Source: a virus
DNA: 21,059 nucleotides
Reading direction: 5' to 3' (one strand)
Virus record (IMG/VR): IMGVR_UViG_3300017824_000070
Span: 1 to 21,059 of that record
Positions 14,249 to 20,787 of this stretch are shown here, piece by piece. Below the pieces are notes generated by a model. That model did no database searches. It saw only the letters and a program-made list of their open reading frames with translations, and was not told where the DNA came from. Within the stretch, counting starts at the first letter, position 1; each line of letters begins with the position of its first letter. A program made the position numbers and the translations under genes.

Positions 14249-14863
14249 TTACTCCAGTATTAATCCGTAATCTTGCCCTATAACACCCATTGTTTGATCC
14301 TTTTCTCTGGTGATAAACTCATTCCACCATTGAGGGGTTTCTCTTTTTTTCCACTTTGCAATATCCTGTTTTGCAATCCAATAGTAGTTACGATAAGAAG
14401 CGATAGAGTTTTTTTCTACGATACATTGGGGGTAATGTTGCATAGCAGGAATTGGTTGAGTGAATGGACCATCAAACATATCAGTAGGAGGAAATAAAAG
14501 ATAATCAGACAGTTTTCTAATGGATTCATGCACTTTCCCATAGCGATAAGTATATTCATCACCCAACGCTATCCACATATCATATAGCCACTGATAATTC
14601 TTTATAGAATCTCGAACCCAAATGGCAGATGGGTGGTTTATATGAGAAGCTTTATAGAGAACAGAATTCATTTCACCATTTTTTAGAAAGTACCGTTTAA
14701 TAGATCTTCCATTTGCGGTTTTGCCCATCCACATAGTACCATCAATAACTCTATGCGCTGTAGAAAGTAACTGCGCGTATTCAATATTCATCTTGACAAC
14801 ATGTTTGTCACAATGCATTTGCGCGCAAATAACAGGGTCTTTGTGCAAATAAAAGATATTCAA
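14249..14863 (-). CDS. Conserved phage hypothetical protein with HCDKHVVK motif
   Basis: 204 residues starting at TTG (14863-14861), which overlaps the thyX stop as TTGA and has GAGGAA nine bases upstream. It carries the signature NIFYLHKDPVICAQMHCDKH followed by VVKMNIEYAQLLSTAHRV, then NHPSAIWVRDSIKNYQWLYD and MHxSIRKLSDYLLFPPTD-like segments, and PxWWNEF near the end. This family is widespread in T4-like and other phages and I know no established function. The conserved His/Cys/Asp cluster at residues 17-21 and the later His residues could bind metal. Link to thyX is by translation coupling only. Confidence 0.7.
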   Translation of the reverse strand: MNIFYLHKDPVICAQMHCDKHVVKMNIEYAQLLSTAHRVIDGTMWMGKTANGRSIKRYFLKNGEMNSVLYKASHINHPSAIWVRDSIKNYQWLYDMWIALGDEYTYRYGKVHESIRKLSDYLLFPPTDMFDGPFTQPIPAMQHYPQCIVEKNSIASYRNYYWIAKQDIAKWKKRETPQWWNEFITREKDQTMGVIGQDYGLILE

Positions 14864-15540
14864 CTTTGAATTTCCTCAACAGCTGCCGTTACATCTGGAA
14901 AGTGTGTTTCAAGGATTTCCCAAGCGGTCTTTGCTACGTCCATGTGTTCTTTCTGAGTACCATGGCCCATCCTAAGATCACAATAGTGGATCCACGAGCG
15001 AAGAGTGCCGGACATGTACAACGTAGTCTCGGTCAATCCCTCGGGCAGTAATGCTCGAGCTTGCTCTTTTGCAATGCCAGTGTTTAGTGCCATTTCATAG
15101 TAATCTTTGGCGACTCTAGATACTTCGGCTTGCATCTCGCGGAAGACTTCTTGTGCTTTTTTCTGGCGTTCTGCATCATCATCTATTAGACTTAACTGAC
15201 GATTAGTGGGATGTTGTTTGCGCGCCTCTCGGTTTGTTACAAACGATTCAGAAACCGCATATCGTTGACTAAATTCTTGAAACGAGAACGAACGATGTCG
15301 TAGAATCTGCCTAGAGATATCACGCGTCGTAGTAATTTCCATTGTAACACTGACCATCTCAAACGGAGACCAGTGCCCCTCTTTGATCAGATAACTAAGG
15401 AGTTTTTTAGCAGTTTTGGTATTATTCTGATTGGCGGGATTACTTACACGCGCTGCGTACGCTATCAACTCAGCGGCATTTTTACATCCAGTAATTGCGC
15501 TAGGGGTTGTTATACCTACTAAACTAACTTTTGTCGTCAT
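14860..15540 (-). CDS. thyX: Flavin-dependent thymidylate synthase ThyX
   Basis: 226 residues from ATG 15540, chosen because GAGGA lies eight bases upstream; the frame is open to 15582 but that part overlaps the preceding gene. ThyX makes dTMP from dUMP using methylene-tetrahydrofolate, FAD and NADPH. The diagnostic motif RHRSFSFQEFSQRY fills residues 81-94. Other family features are NPANQ near residue 35, EGHWSPFEMVSVTMEI (54-69), and the C-terminal EQARALLPEGLTET followed by LRSWIHYCDLRMGHGTQKEH. Length is normal for the family. Many marine T4-like phages carry thyX instead of the T4 td gene. It overlaps the gene upstream by 17 bases and the one downstream by 4. Confidence 0.95.
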   Translation of the reverse strand: MTTKVSLVGITTPSAITGCKNAAELIAYAARVSNPANQNNTKTAKKLLSYLIKEGHWSPFEMVSVTMEITTTRDISRQILRHRSFSFQEFSQRYAVSESFVTNREARKQHPTNRQLSLIDDDAERQKKAQEVFREMQAEVSRVAKDYYEMALNTGIAKEQARALLPEGLTETTLYMSGTLRSWIHYCDLRMGHGTQKEHMDVAKTAWEILETHFPDVTAAVEEIQS

Positions 15541-15715
15541 ACTTTCCATCCTCATATTCGCCAGGAACACTATAGTATGCAATCACACGATGTAATGCAT
15601 TTACTAAATTTGTATCTGGATATCGTGTATCTTCATTTATATCTAGATCTTCTTTAAGGTGTTCAATTACAAATTGATCAAGTGCTTCGCCTTTAATCAT
15701 TTCTCTTAAACGCAT
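15524..15715 (-). CDS. Small hypothetical protein upstream of thyX
   Basis: 63 residues from ATG 15715 (MRLREMIKGEALDQFVIEHL), with TTGAGGT upstream. The remainder is acidic (KEDLDINEDTRYPDTNLVNA then LHRVIAYYSV). No motif or membrane segment is visible. It overlaps thyX by 17 bases, which suggests co-expression. A longer frame to 15733 would need a TTG that is itself part of the ribosome-binding site. Confidence 0.6.
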   Translation of the reverse strand: MRLREMIKGEALDQFVIEHLKEDLDINEDTRYPDTNLVNALHRVIAYYSVPGEYEDGKYDDKS

Positions 15716-15752
15716 AATATTATTATACCTCAATTAAATATTTAAAACAAGT

Positions 15753-15836
15753 TGGTGGAGGGGGCTGGATTCGAACCAGCGTAGCTCTCGCGTCAGATTT
15801 ACAGTCTGATGGTTTTAACCACTCACCCACCCCTCC
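15753..15836 (-). tRNA. tRNA-Tyr (anticodon GTA)
   Basis: On the minus strand the acceptor GGAGGGG pairs with CCCCTCC, followed by A and an encoded CCA. The anticodon loop is CTGTAAA (GTA), the T-arm contains GGTTCGAATCC, and a long class II variable arm (CGCGAGAGCTACG region) is present, as expected for bacterial tRNA-Tyr. Total 84 bases. Confidence 0.95.
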
Positions 15837-15840
15837 GAAT

Positions 15841-15916
15841 TGGCTCCCTGTCGTGGGCTCGAACCACGGACCCAATGATTAACAGTCATTTGCTCTACCA
15901 ACTGAGCTAACAGGGA
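15841..15916 (-). tRNA. tRNA-Asn (anticodon GTT)
   Basis: On the minus strand TCCCTGT pairs with ACAGGGA, then G and encoded CCA. The D-arm reads TTAGCTCAGTTGGTAGAGCA, the anticodon loop CTGTTAA (GTT), and the T-arm GTGGTTCGAGCCCAC. It lies four bases upstream of tRNA-Tyr and 16 bases after a glycosyltransferase gene, so it is probably processed from the same leftward transcript. Confidence 0.95.
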
Positions 15917-15932
15917 ATAGTGCGGCAAGTTA

Positions 15933-16610
15933 TTAAACAATAAACATCTTATCGTGTCCGACTTTGCAAGATGGATCAACCCAAATATCTATTCCGGCCA
16001 TAATAGCGTCGCGACAGAAAGCAACGTCTTCAGAACACATTTCTGTGATATCATCAGAAATTTTAATTGCTTTAGGAGCGAACCATGGATATTCCATTTT
16101 TTCAAAGACACCTTTCTTGATCAAGACCCACCCAAAACCGATGTAGTCTGCCACAAAAGGCTCTTCTTTTTCTTTAATTTGATTAGAAGAAAGGAATTGG
16201 TAAGAACCGTGCTCTAGGAAGAATGATTCAGACATTACTTCTACAACGGGGGTCATTCTACTTCCATCTGTCATTGTAAAGGGTTGACAGTACCACCCAG
16301 AAGCAATATCTTTGTCCATATCTACAAGTTTCTGAAAAGCATTATTATCAAAAACTTGATCTGAATCAATCCAAAGCATATAGTCATAATCCATACCACC
16401 AAAGGGTAATTGATTACGTCCCCTCAACGTGGAAGCGCCAGCGACTTTACATCGAGCAAAATTCACCATAGGCGAGTAATGCTGAGATATCAGAGCTCTC
16501 CCTTTTTGAGATTGAATGTAAGCGACCAATTCGACAATTGATGTAATAAATTTGCCAGAGTATGTTTTTCCTGGAAGACAAATTACAATTGTTTTGTCTT
16601 TAATAATCAT
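15933..16610 (-). CDS. Glycosyltransferase, GT-A fold (family 2-like)
   Basis: 225 residues. The fold is indicated by an N-terminal strand (KTIVICLPGKTYSG), NFARCKVAGASTLRGRNQLP, and a DxD-type metal-binding motif in YMLWIDSDQVF (Asp82-Ser-Asp84). Further on come ASGWYCQPF, DYIGFGWVLIKKGVFEKM, SEDVAFCRDAIMAGIDIWVD and VGHDKMF, where the late Asp and His residues resemble the acceptor-side base and metal ligand of such enzymes. Similar proteins are common in marine T4-like phages. Donor and acceptor cannot be told. It precedes the two tRNAs on the same strand. Confidence 0.75.
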   Translation of the reverse strand: MIIKDKTIVICLPGKTYSGKFITSIVELVAYIQSQKGRALISQHYSPMVNFARCKVAGASTLRGRNQLPFGGMDYDYMLWIDSDQVFDNNAFQKLVDMDKDIASGWYCQPFTMTDGSRMTPVVEVMSESFFLEHGSYQFLSSNQIKEKEEPFVADYIGFGWVLIKKGVFEKMEYPWFAPKAIKISDDITEMCSEDVAFCRDAIMAGIDIWVDPSCKVGHDKMFIV

Positions 16611-16638
16611 ATTTTATCTCACTTTAACAATGTGGTTA

Positions 16639-16666
16639 ATTATATATTGAATCTTTATAAGGACAA
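16639..16666 (-). promoter_or_regulatory. Candidate sigma70-type promoter upstream of the glycosyltransferase/tRNA genes
   Basis: On the minus strand TTGTCC (16666-16661) is followed after 16 bases by a perfect TATAAT (16644-16639), about 30 bases before the ATG at 16610. A TATAAAGA also lies in the spacer. It would suit early transcription by the host polymerase of the glycosyltransferase, the tRNAs and thyX. Confidence 0.35.
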
Positions 16667-16792
16667 TGTCGCAATAATAACTATTGCCAAAACTAATGAA
16701 AATGTTGCAATACTATGCACAGTATTCATAAAATTATTTTCAAAATCAGAAGTTCTGGCGACCCACCCATTTCTGTTTTTTCTTCTTTCCAT
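16655..16792 (-). CDS. Tiny membrane protein (45 residues)
   Basis: From ATG 16792, with AAGGA nine bases upstream: MERRKNRNGWVARTSDFENN, then a hydrophobic C-terminal helix (HSIATFSLVLAIVIIATLSL). The basic N-terminus followed by one C-terminal membrane segment suggests insertion with the N-terminus inside. The frame is open further upstream, but that part overlaps the next small gene. I do not recognise it; it forms a pair with another small membrane protein immediately upstream. Confidence 0.55.
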   Translation of the reverse strand: MERRKNRNGWVARTSDFENNFMNTVHSIATFSLVLAIVIIATLSL

Positions 16793-16803
16793 AAACGAAA
16801 TCC

Positions 16804-16953
16804 TTAGATAAAATGACTTAAAAAAATTGTTCCTAAAGCGATAGCAAAACAAAGAATAGACCCGACGATCGTTTCGATTTCAGACTCGTAATAGACGATT
16901 GGTTCTTTCTTGACAGGTTTTTTATACACACATCCGACTCCGTTACCGACCAT
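16804..16953 (-). CDS. Tiny membrane protein (49 residues)
   Basis: From ATG 16953, with GGGAGG ten bases upstream, one base after the stop of the upstream gene. It reads MVGNGVGCVYKKPVKKEPIV then YYESEIETIVGSILCFAIAL then GTIFLSHFI: a basic segment followed by a C-terminal membrane helix. The GVGCVYKKP start is faintly lipobox-like but lacks a signal peptide. Function unknown; it could affect the host envelope (inference only). Confidence 0.55.
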   Translation of the reverse strand: MVGNGVGCVYKKPVKKEPIVYYESEIETIVGSILCFAIALGTIFLSHFI

Positions 16954-16954
16954 A

Positions 16955-17329
16955 TTAGAATATCCTCCCAAAATCAATGTTAGACCAACCTTCACTATCA
17001 CACATCCATGCAGTACCACACTTCTCGTTGACAATGATATCACCCACAGAAACCGAATGCATTCGAGTGAATTTCTGGATGCAAGACCCTTCAGGACCAT
17101 ATCCATTACCAACATGAAACACATCTTCGAGGGTATCAACACCCGTCACACGAGCAACTGATGAGAAATGCTCTTCCATCCAAGGTTCATAGTTTTCTGA
17201 ACCGCTGAACTTGACATCACGTTGGATTGCGATCTCGGGAAAGTCACCGAAGTCGCCGCCCCAACCAACCTTATTCAAGTGGTCTGAAGCTTCGTTGCTG
17301 AGGTGAAACTGGTGGATTAAGTAAGACAT
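16955..17329 (-). CDS. Conserved marine phage hypothetical protein
   Basis: 124 residues, ATG preceded by AAGGAAAG. It begins MSYLIHQFHLSNEASDHLNK, then VGWGGDFGDFPEIAIQRDVK and SENYEPWMEEHFSSVARV. The C-terminal part (HSVSVGDIIVNEKCGTAWMC then DSEGWSNIDF) looks like a beta-rich fold. I recall relatives in marine T4-like phages without an assigned role. It is the first gene after a 78-base gap and is followed at once by the two small membrane proteins. Confidence 0.65.
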   Translation of the reverse strand: MSYLIHQFHLSNEASDHLNKVGWGGDFGDFPEIAIQRDVKFSGSENYEPWMEEHFSSVARVTGVDTLEDVFHVGNGYGPEGSCIQKFTRMHSVSVGDIIVNEKCGTAWMCDSEGWSNIDFGRIF

Positions 17330-17355
17330 ATTCTTTCCTTTTTGCTTATGTAATT

Positions 17356-17361
17356 ATTATA
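17356..17361 (-). promoter_or_regulatory. Candidate sigma70-type -10 element (TATAAT)
   Basis: The minus strand reads TATAAT within GCGCGGTATAATAATT, in the 78-base gap (17330-17407) between the nuclease gene and the 124-residue gene, about 27 bases before that gene's ATG. No good -35 is seen at 17 bases (TTTCTT). Apart from this the gap shows nothing. Confidence 0.35.
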
Positions 17362-17407
17362 CCGCGCTTTTTGCTAAAAAGAAACCTATGCTAAGTTGTT
17401 GATATCA

Positions 17408-18094
17408 TTACATTTTTGACGTTTTGTAGAGTTCGATAGTGTTGAGGAGTTTTTCCGACCAGTTGTCTCTGTGCTCGACAAAGACCTGCGCGGGTTCATT
17501 ATCCACAGCAATTATGGTAACGAGTTGGGTAATAGGAACTCCGGTTCTCTCTTCCCACATGATGGCATATGCGGCTTCTTGTTGGAAGTAATTCTCGATA
17601 TATTTTCGCAGTTTGGGTTTTCTGCTCGTTTTGTAATCGATGATTGATATTTTCCCATCAAACTCAGCAACGCAATCAACACGACCAGCAACCCCAAGAT
17701 GGTCGCTGTATAGGGGAAGTTCTTGACCATATACCTTTCCAATTCGTTCGTCTAATATATCCTTTACGGTAAGAAAATTACTCACAATGTTCGGCATATA
17801 CCCAGAAAGATAATTGGGGTCGTTGTTTACATATTTTTCAATAAGTTCATGAACTGCGGTGCCCCGTGTTGCCGCCCGATAAGAAATTTTATTCGCTTCT
17901 TCCTCGCCAATTCTTTTCTTCCAGGCGTTGATCGAGTCTTCGGACAAAACGCTGAGAACAGTTGTAATTGAAGGATAGTTGTTTTCTGGCGTCACATAAT
18001 AACGCTTGCCATCAATTTGTGTTACTGATAGATCTTCATACCCCAAATCAACTGTACTATGTTCAAACAAGTCCCTTTCTCTTTTTTGATTCAT
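17408..18094 (-). CDS. PD-(D/E)XK family exonuclease (RecB/MGME1-like)
   Basis: 228 residues. Motifs in order are YPSITTVLSVL (41-51), RAATRGTAVHELIEKYVNND (His82-Glu83), GQELPLYSDHLGVAGRVDCV (Glu125, Asp140), ISIIDYKTSRKPK (Asp153, Lys155) and YFQQEAAYAIMWEERTG, the usual set for RecB-type nucleases related to PDDEXK_1 and to mitochondrial MGME1. Such proteins in marine T4-like phages are expected to degrade or trim ssDNA ends in recombination or host DNA breakdown; the substrate is not visible here. The start overlaps the upstream gene by 32 bases with an AGAGA ribosome-binding sequence. No helicase partner lies next to it. Confidence 0.85.
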   Translation of the reverse strand: MNQKRERDLFEHSTVDLGYEDLSVTQIDGKRYYVTPENNYPSITTVLSVLSEDSINAWKKRIGEEEANKISYRAATRGTAVHELIEKYVNNDPNYLSGYMPNIVSNFLTVKDILDERIGKVYGQELPLYSDHLGVAGRVDCVAEFDGKISIIDYKTSRKPKLRKYIENYFQQEAAYAIMWEERTGVPITQLVTIIAVDNEPAQVFVEHRDNWSEKLLNTIELYKTSKM

Positions 18095-18815
18095 ATTCTC
18101 TTCTTTGCTTTCGGTTTAATTTTTTTAAAATTTCTTCTTCTTTTTCAAGTTTTTTCTTTTCTTGGATAATCGTTTTCTTACTTTTATAAACAACGAACTC
18201 CATATTTTTCTGCTTGGGAATCTTAATGTCGTCATGATTATGATGAAAAACAAATTTTGTATTAGGGAATTCAGCAAACATGTTATGCCAAATGGGTCGC
18301 CAATTGCTAATCAATCTAAAGTTGTTAGTGTCTGTACGGTCACTGTACAAATACAAATCAGTGACTGATCTCATATTAAACTCAAACAAAGTGTCGAACC
18401 CATACATGTGAACTTCGGTCGCTTTGTGACGATTGCAGGCGTAGTGTACCGCCATGTGTCCGCAATTAAAATTAGTTGCTGCTTGGGGGCTTCCAGGTTC
18501 GCCACAGTAATCTGGAACAATTAGATTAAATTCTTTTATCAGGGGGGCATATTTTAAATAGAAAGAAGATTGACTAGGGTCTTCCATCCAAATTTTCGGA
18601 CGAGTGCCTAATACCCACGGGTACATATCTAAGTTGACATGTCCTTCGCTAAGTGATTTCATCATCTTGAAATCTACCATACAGGTTGCATAAACTTCAT
18701 CGCGAGGAATTGCGAATGGAGGCATATTGCACAAAAGTTTCATGCCTGTACGTTTTTCGCTCATATAGTGAACTGACTGGTCGCCATTTCCAATTACATG
18801 GACTACTCTATTCAT
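18063..18815 (-). CDS. Putative glycan-related Rossmann-like protein (GT42/DUF115-like), unknown function
   Basis: 250 residues. The N-terminus VVHVIGNGDQSVHYM is a nucleotide-binding-like strand-loop, followed by LLCNMPPFAIPRDEVYATCM then VDFKMM, and a central PGSPQAATNFNCGHMAVHYA followed by ATEVHMYGFDTLFEFNMRSV. This GNG / NxG / YGFD succession is reminiscent of bacterial sialyltransferase (GT42) and DUF115 proteins, but I cannot claim membership. Residues 208-250 are a Lys/Glu-rich helix (KKLEKEEEILKKLNRKQRRE). It lies between a GT8-like and a nuclease gene, overlapping both; context favours a sugar role. Confidence 0.45.
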   Translation of the reverse strand: MNRVVHVIGNGDQSVHYMSEKRTGMKLLCNMPPFAIPRDEVYATCMVDFKMMKSLSEGHVNLDMYPWVLGTRPKIWMEDPSQSSFYLKYAPLIKEFNLIVPDYCGEPGSPQAATNFNCGHMAVHYACNRHKATEVHMYGFDTLFEFNMRSVTDLYLYSDRTDTNNFRLISNWRPIWHNMFAEFPNTKFVFHHNHDDIKIPKQKNMEFVVYKSKKTIIQEKKKLEKEEEILKKLNRKQRREYESKKRKGLV

Positions 18816-19467
18816 TATAAATTATCTTCCTTATTTTATCTTTTCCTTTCTGCCCCGTCCAATGCATTGCCAGTTTTTTACTACTATCCATTCCATCAAG
18901 AAGTTGTATTCTCATCCAATTGTATTTGTTAGGAAGGTCAGTAATGTGCTGCAATCTCATCAATGGACTTATACTTAGTATCTCATGAAGAACCTCTTGG
19001 TCGCCCACCTTGGGCGATACACTACATTGCTCGACCCATTTCTTCAGCATGGGGGGTTTTCCTCTAAATGCAACTACACCAGAATTGTGCCACTTCTCGC
19101 CTCTTCTTTTAGACCAAGGTTTGTCTTCTACCATTGCGATTTTATTATCTTCGAGATGATCAAATACTCCACTCATATCACCAAGGATTTCTATGTCTGT
19201 GTCAACCCAGCAAGTTTCTTTTCCAGGAGATAGCATGAAGGTTTTGGGTTTAAGAAACCATCCATTTACTCTTTGCTTTGGAACATCGATTATATCGTCA
19301 AATCCGCTTATCTGATACACCCATGTTTTAACTTCTTTACTAACACCAAAGTCTGCAAATATAATTGGTGTGTTGTTGTGTTTCTTATAGTTTTTGATAA
19401 ACCACTCTAGCATCCATTCGGTGTTAGAGTCACAACCTGTGATAAAACATCTATCGTAAGATTTCAT
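18808..19467 (-). CDS. Glycosyltransferase family 8-like protein
   Basis: 219 residues, ATG with an excellent GGGAGGAAAG upstream. Motifs follow GT8-type retaining transferases: RVNGWFLKPKTFML, CWVDTDIEILGDM with the Asp89-Thr-Asp91 metal site, HNSGVVAFRGKPPMLKKWVE, VGDQEVLHEIL (155-165), LPNKYNW, and the C-terminal MHWTGQKGKD, where the His is the third metal ligand. The size is compact compared with cellular GT8 enzymes (about 300 residues). It overlaps both neighbours by 8-17 bases in the sugar gene run. Substrate unknown. Confidence 0.75.
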   Translation of the reverse strand: MKSYDRCFITGCDSNTEWMLEWFIKNYKKHNNTPIIFADFGVSKEVKTWVYQISGFDDIIDVPKQRVNGWFLKPKTFMLSPGKETCWVDTDIEILGDMSGVFDHLEDNKIAMVEDKPWSKRRGEKWHNSGVVAFRGKPPMLKKWVEQCSVSPKVGDQEVLHEILSISPLMRLQHITDLPNKYNWMRIQLLDGMDSSKKLAMHWTGQKGKDKIRKIIYNE

Positions 19468-20098
19468 ATTTCTTTCCTCCCCGCCAATTGTGTTTGGCGA
19501 GGCAACCTTCCTCTTTCTGTATTGTAGTGAAACTATCTTTTGCTACAACCGGCCAAGGGTAGTATTCTTCAAGGAAAGGAAACCTATCGTTGTGTAAAAA
19601 TATATCTGTTGGTCCGGCATCTATCTTCGCTTGTTGTATCAAGGCGAGAGCAGCACCAGGCTTTACGCGATATGCATGCGCACCAGGAAAGTATTGCTTA
19701 GAAACTAGATCAACAGGTCCAAGCCCTTCAGGATATTTAAACCTGCCATAACTGGGTTGCCCCAAAGAAATACACCCTTTGTGGTTAATGAATTCGGGAA
19801 GATGACTCACTGCCACAGCGTCATGCTCAAATATTTGCAATTCCTGTTTTTTAGAGACGCTAAGTTTCCAAAGAGTATAATGAGATAAGAACGCCGACAT
19901 GCAAGACTCAAGGTAAGAATATTTCTCGAAAAAGTTCTCTATAGGCAAACCCTCCTCTTTAAACAACTCGTGTGGTTTGTCTTTGGGGGTTATGGCAGGA
20001 AACATAGTGGTGCCAAATTCTTTGGTTGATCTAATACATCTTTCTGCCGAAGCAACGGAACGTGGATTGTCCATTATAGTTATAACAAATGATTTCAT
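19451..20098 (-). CDS. Glycosyltransferase family 25-like protein (copy 1)
   Basis: 215 residues from ATG 20098, whose ATGA overlaps the upstream stop; the earlier frame to 20152 lies inside the next gene. The GT25 pattern (LPS galactosyltransferase type) is seen in MKSFVITIMDNPRSVASAER, CMSAFLSHYTLWK, the DxD-like IFEHDAV (residues 89-95), and YFPGAHAYRVKPGAALALIQ. It is related in every motif to the two genes upstream. There is no Shine-Dalgarno sequence, so it probably depends on coupling to the upstream gene. Confidence 0.75.
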   Translation of the reverse strand: MKSFVITIMDNPRSVASAERCIRSTKEFGTTMFPAITPKDKPHELFKEEGLPIENFFEKYSYLESCMSAFLSHYTLWKLSVSKKQELQIFEHDAVAVSHLPEFINHKGCISLGQPSYGRFKYPEGLGPVDLVSKQYFPGAHAYRVKPGAALALIQQAKIDAGPTDIFLHNDRFPFLEEYYPWPVVAKDSFTTIQKEEGCLAKHNWRGGKKYEILR

Positions 20099-20787
20099 AG
20101 TGTCGTCGTCGATTTTATTTTTTGTATAGCGGTGGCATATACACCCATACATCCAAGCATGTTAGGCATAAGTTGTTTGCACATAATCGCGTCGTTGGGC
20201 CATGCACCGTATTCTTTAACGAGTTTCAGTAATTTTTTTGCGCCCTTTGGGTTTATATAGTAAGCAGAATTTCCAGGTAAACCTTGTGGTAAGTTATGGT
20301 CGTCGATCCATGGCACAGGCACTACTTTTTTGCCATGAATAATATCATGATACAATGCCGATTTACGGGTAGCGCCTCGTGGATCATTTAAAGATACTAT
20401 ATTGTAACTCAAATTATCAAAGAAAGCAAGGTCTAATTGTCTAATGAATATAGCATCATGCTCAAAGACCAAAAAAGGTTCTTCGTTTTCAGCGCATTTA
20501 TTCCACAACATCCAATGTGATAGAAAACACGCCATTCGTTTCTTAGGGTCTTTGGTTTCATATGGCGTCTTTCGCATGCCGCTTTGAATATCCAGGATTT
20601 CTTTATCCCATGGGTAGTTCCATTTGATACCGCGATTAAAAAACCCAGAAGTGACATCTTTAGGTTCTGCTGCTTTGAATTTACTAATCGTAAACTGATT
20701 ATTAAAATGATTAGAACTGTCGATCAATCGGTCAGCGGCTGAAAACGAATCAACGTTTTTTGATAGTGTTATGACAAATGCTTTCAT
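20095..20787 (-). CDS. Glycosyltransferase family 25-like protein (copy 2)
   Basis: 230 residues, ATG overlapping the stop of the third copy (TAATG). It begins MKAFVITLSKNVDSFSAADR, then MACFLSHWMLWNKC, FLVFEHDAIFIRQL (metal site 108-111), and LPGNSAYYINPKGAKKLLKL (170-189) followed by WPNDAIM. These match GT25 enzymes, which transfer galactose or similar sugars onto LPS cores. It is longer than copy 1 through an insertion around residues 45-80. The products may decorate phage or host surface glycans (inference). Confidence 0.75.
   Translation of the reverse strand: MKAFVITLSKNVDSFSAADRLIDSSNHFNNQFTISKFKAAEPKDVTSGFFNRGIKWNYPWDKEILDIQSGMRKTPYETKDPKKRMACFLSHWMLWNKCAENEEPFLVFEHDAIFIRQLDLAFFDNLSYNIVSLNDPRGATRKSALYHDIIHGKKVVPVPWIDDHNLPQGLPGNSAYYINPKGAKKLLKLVKEYGAWPNDAIMCKQLMPNMLGCMGVYATAIQKIKSTTTL

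Noticed and set aside
15541-15582. Longer N-terminus for ThyX
   Set aside because: The extension overlaps the upstream small gene further, and ATG 15540 has GAGGA at ideal distance and begins with a normal ThyX N-terminus.
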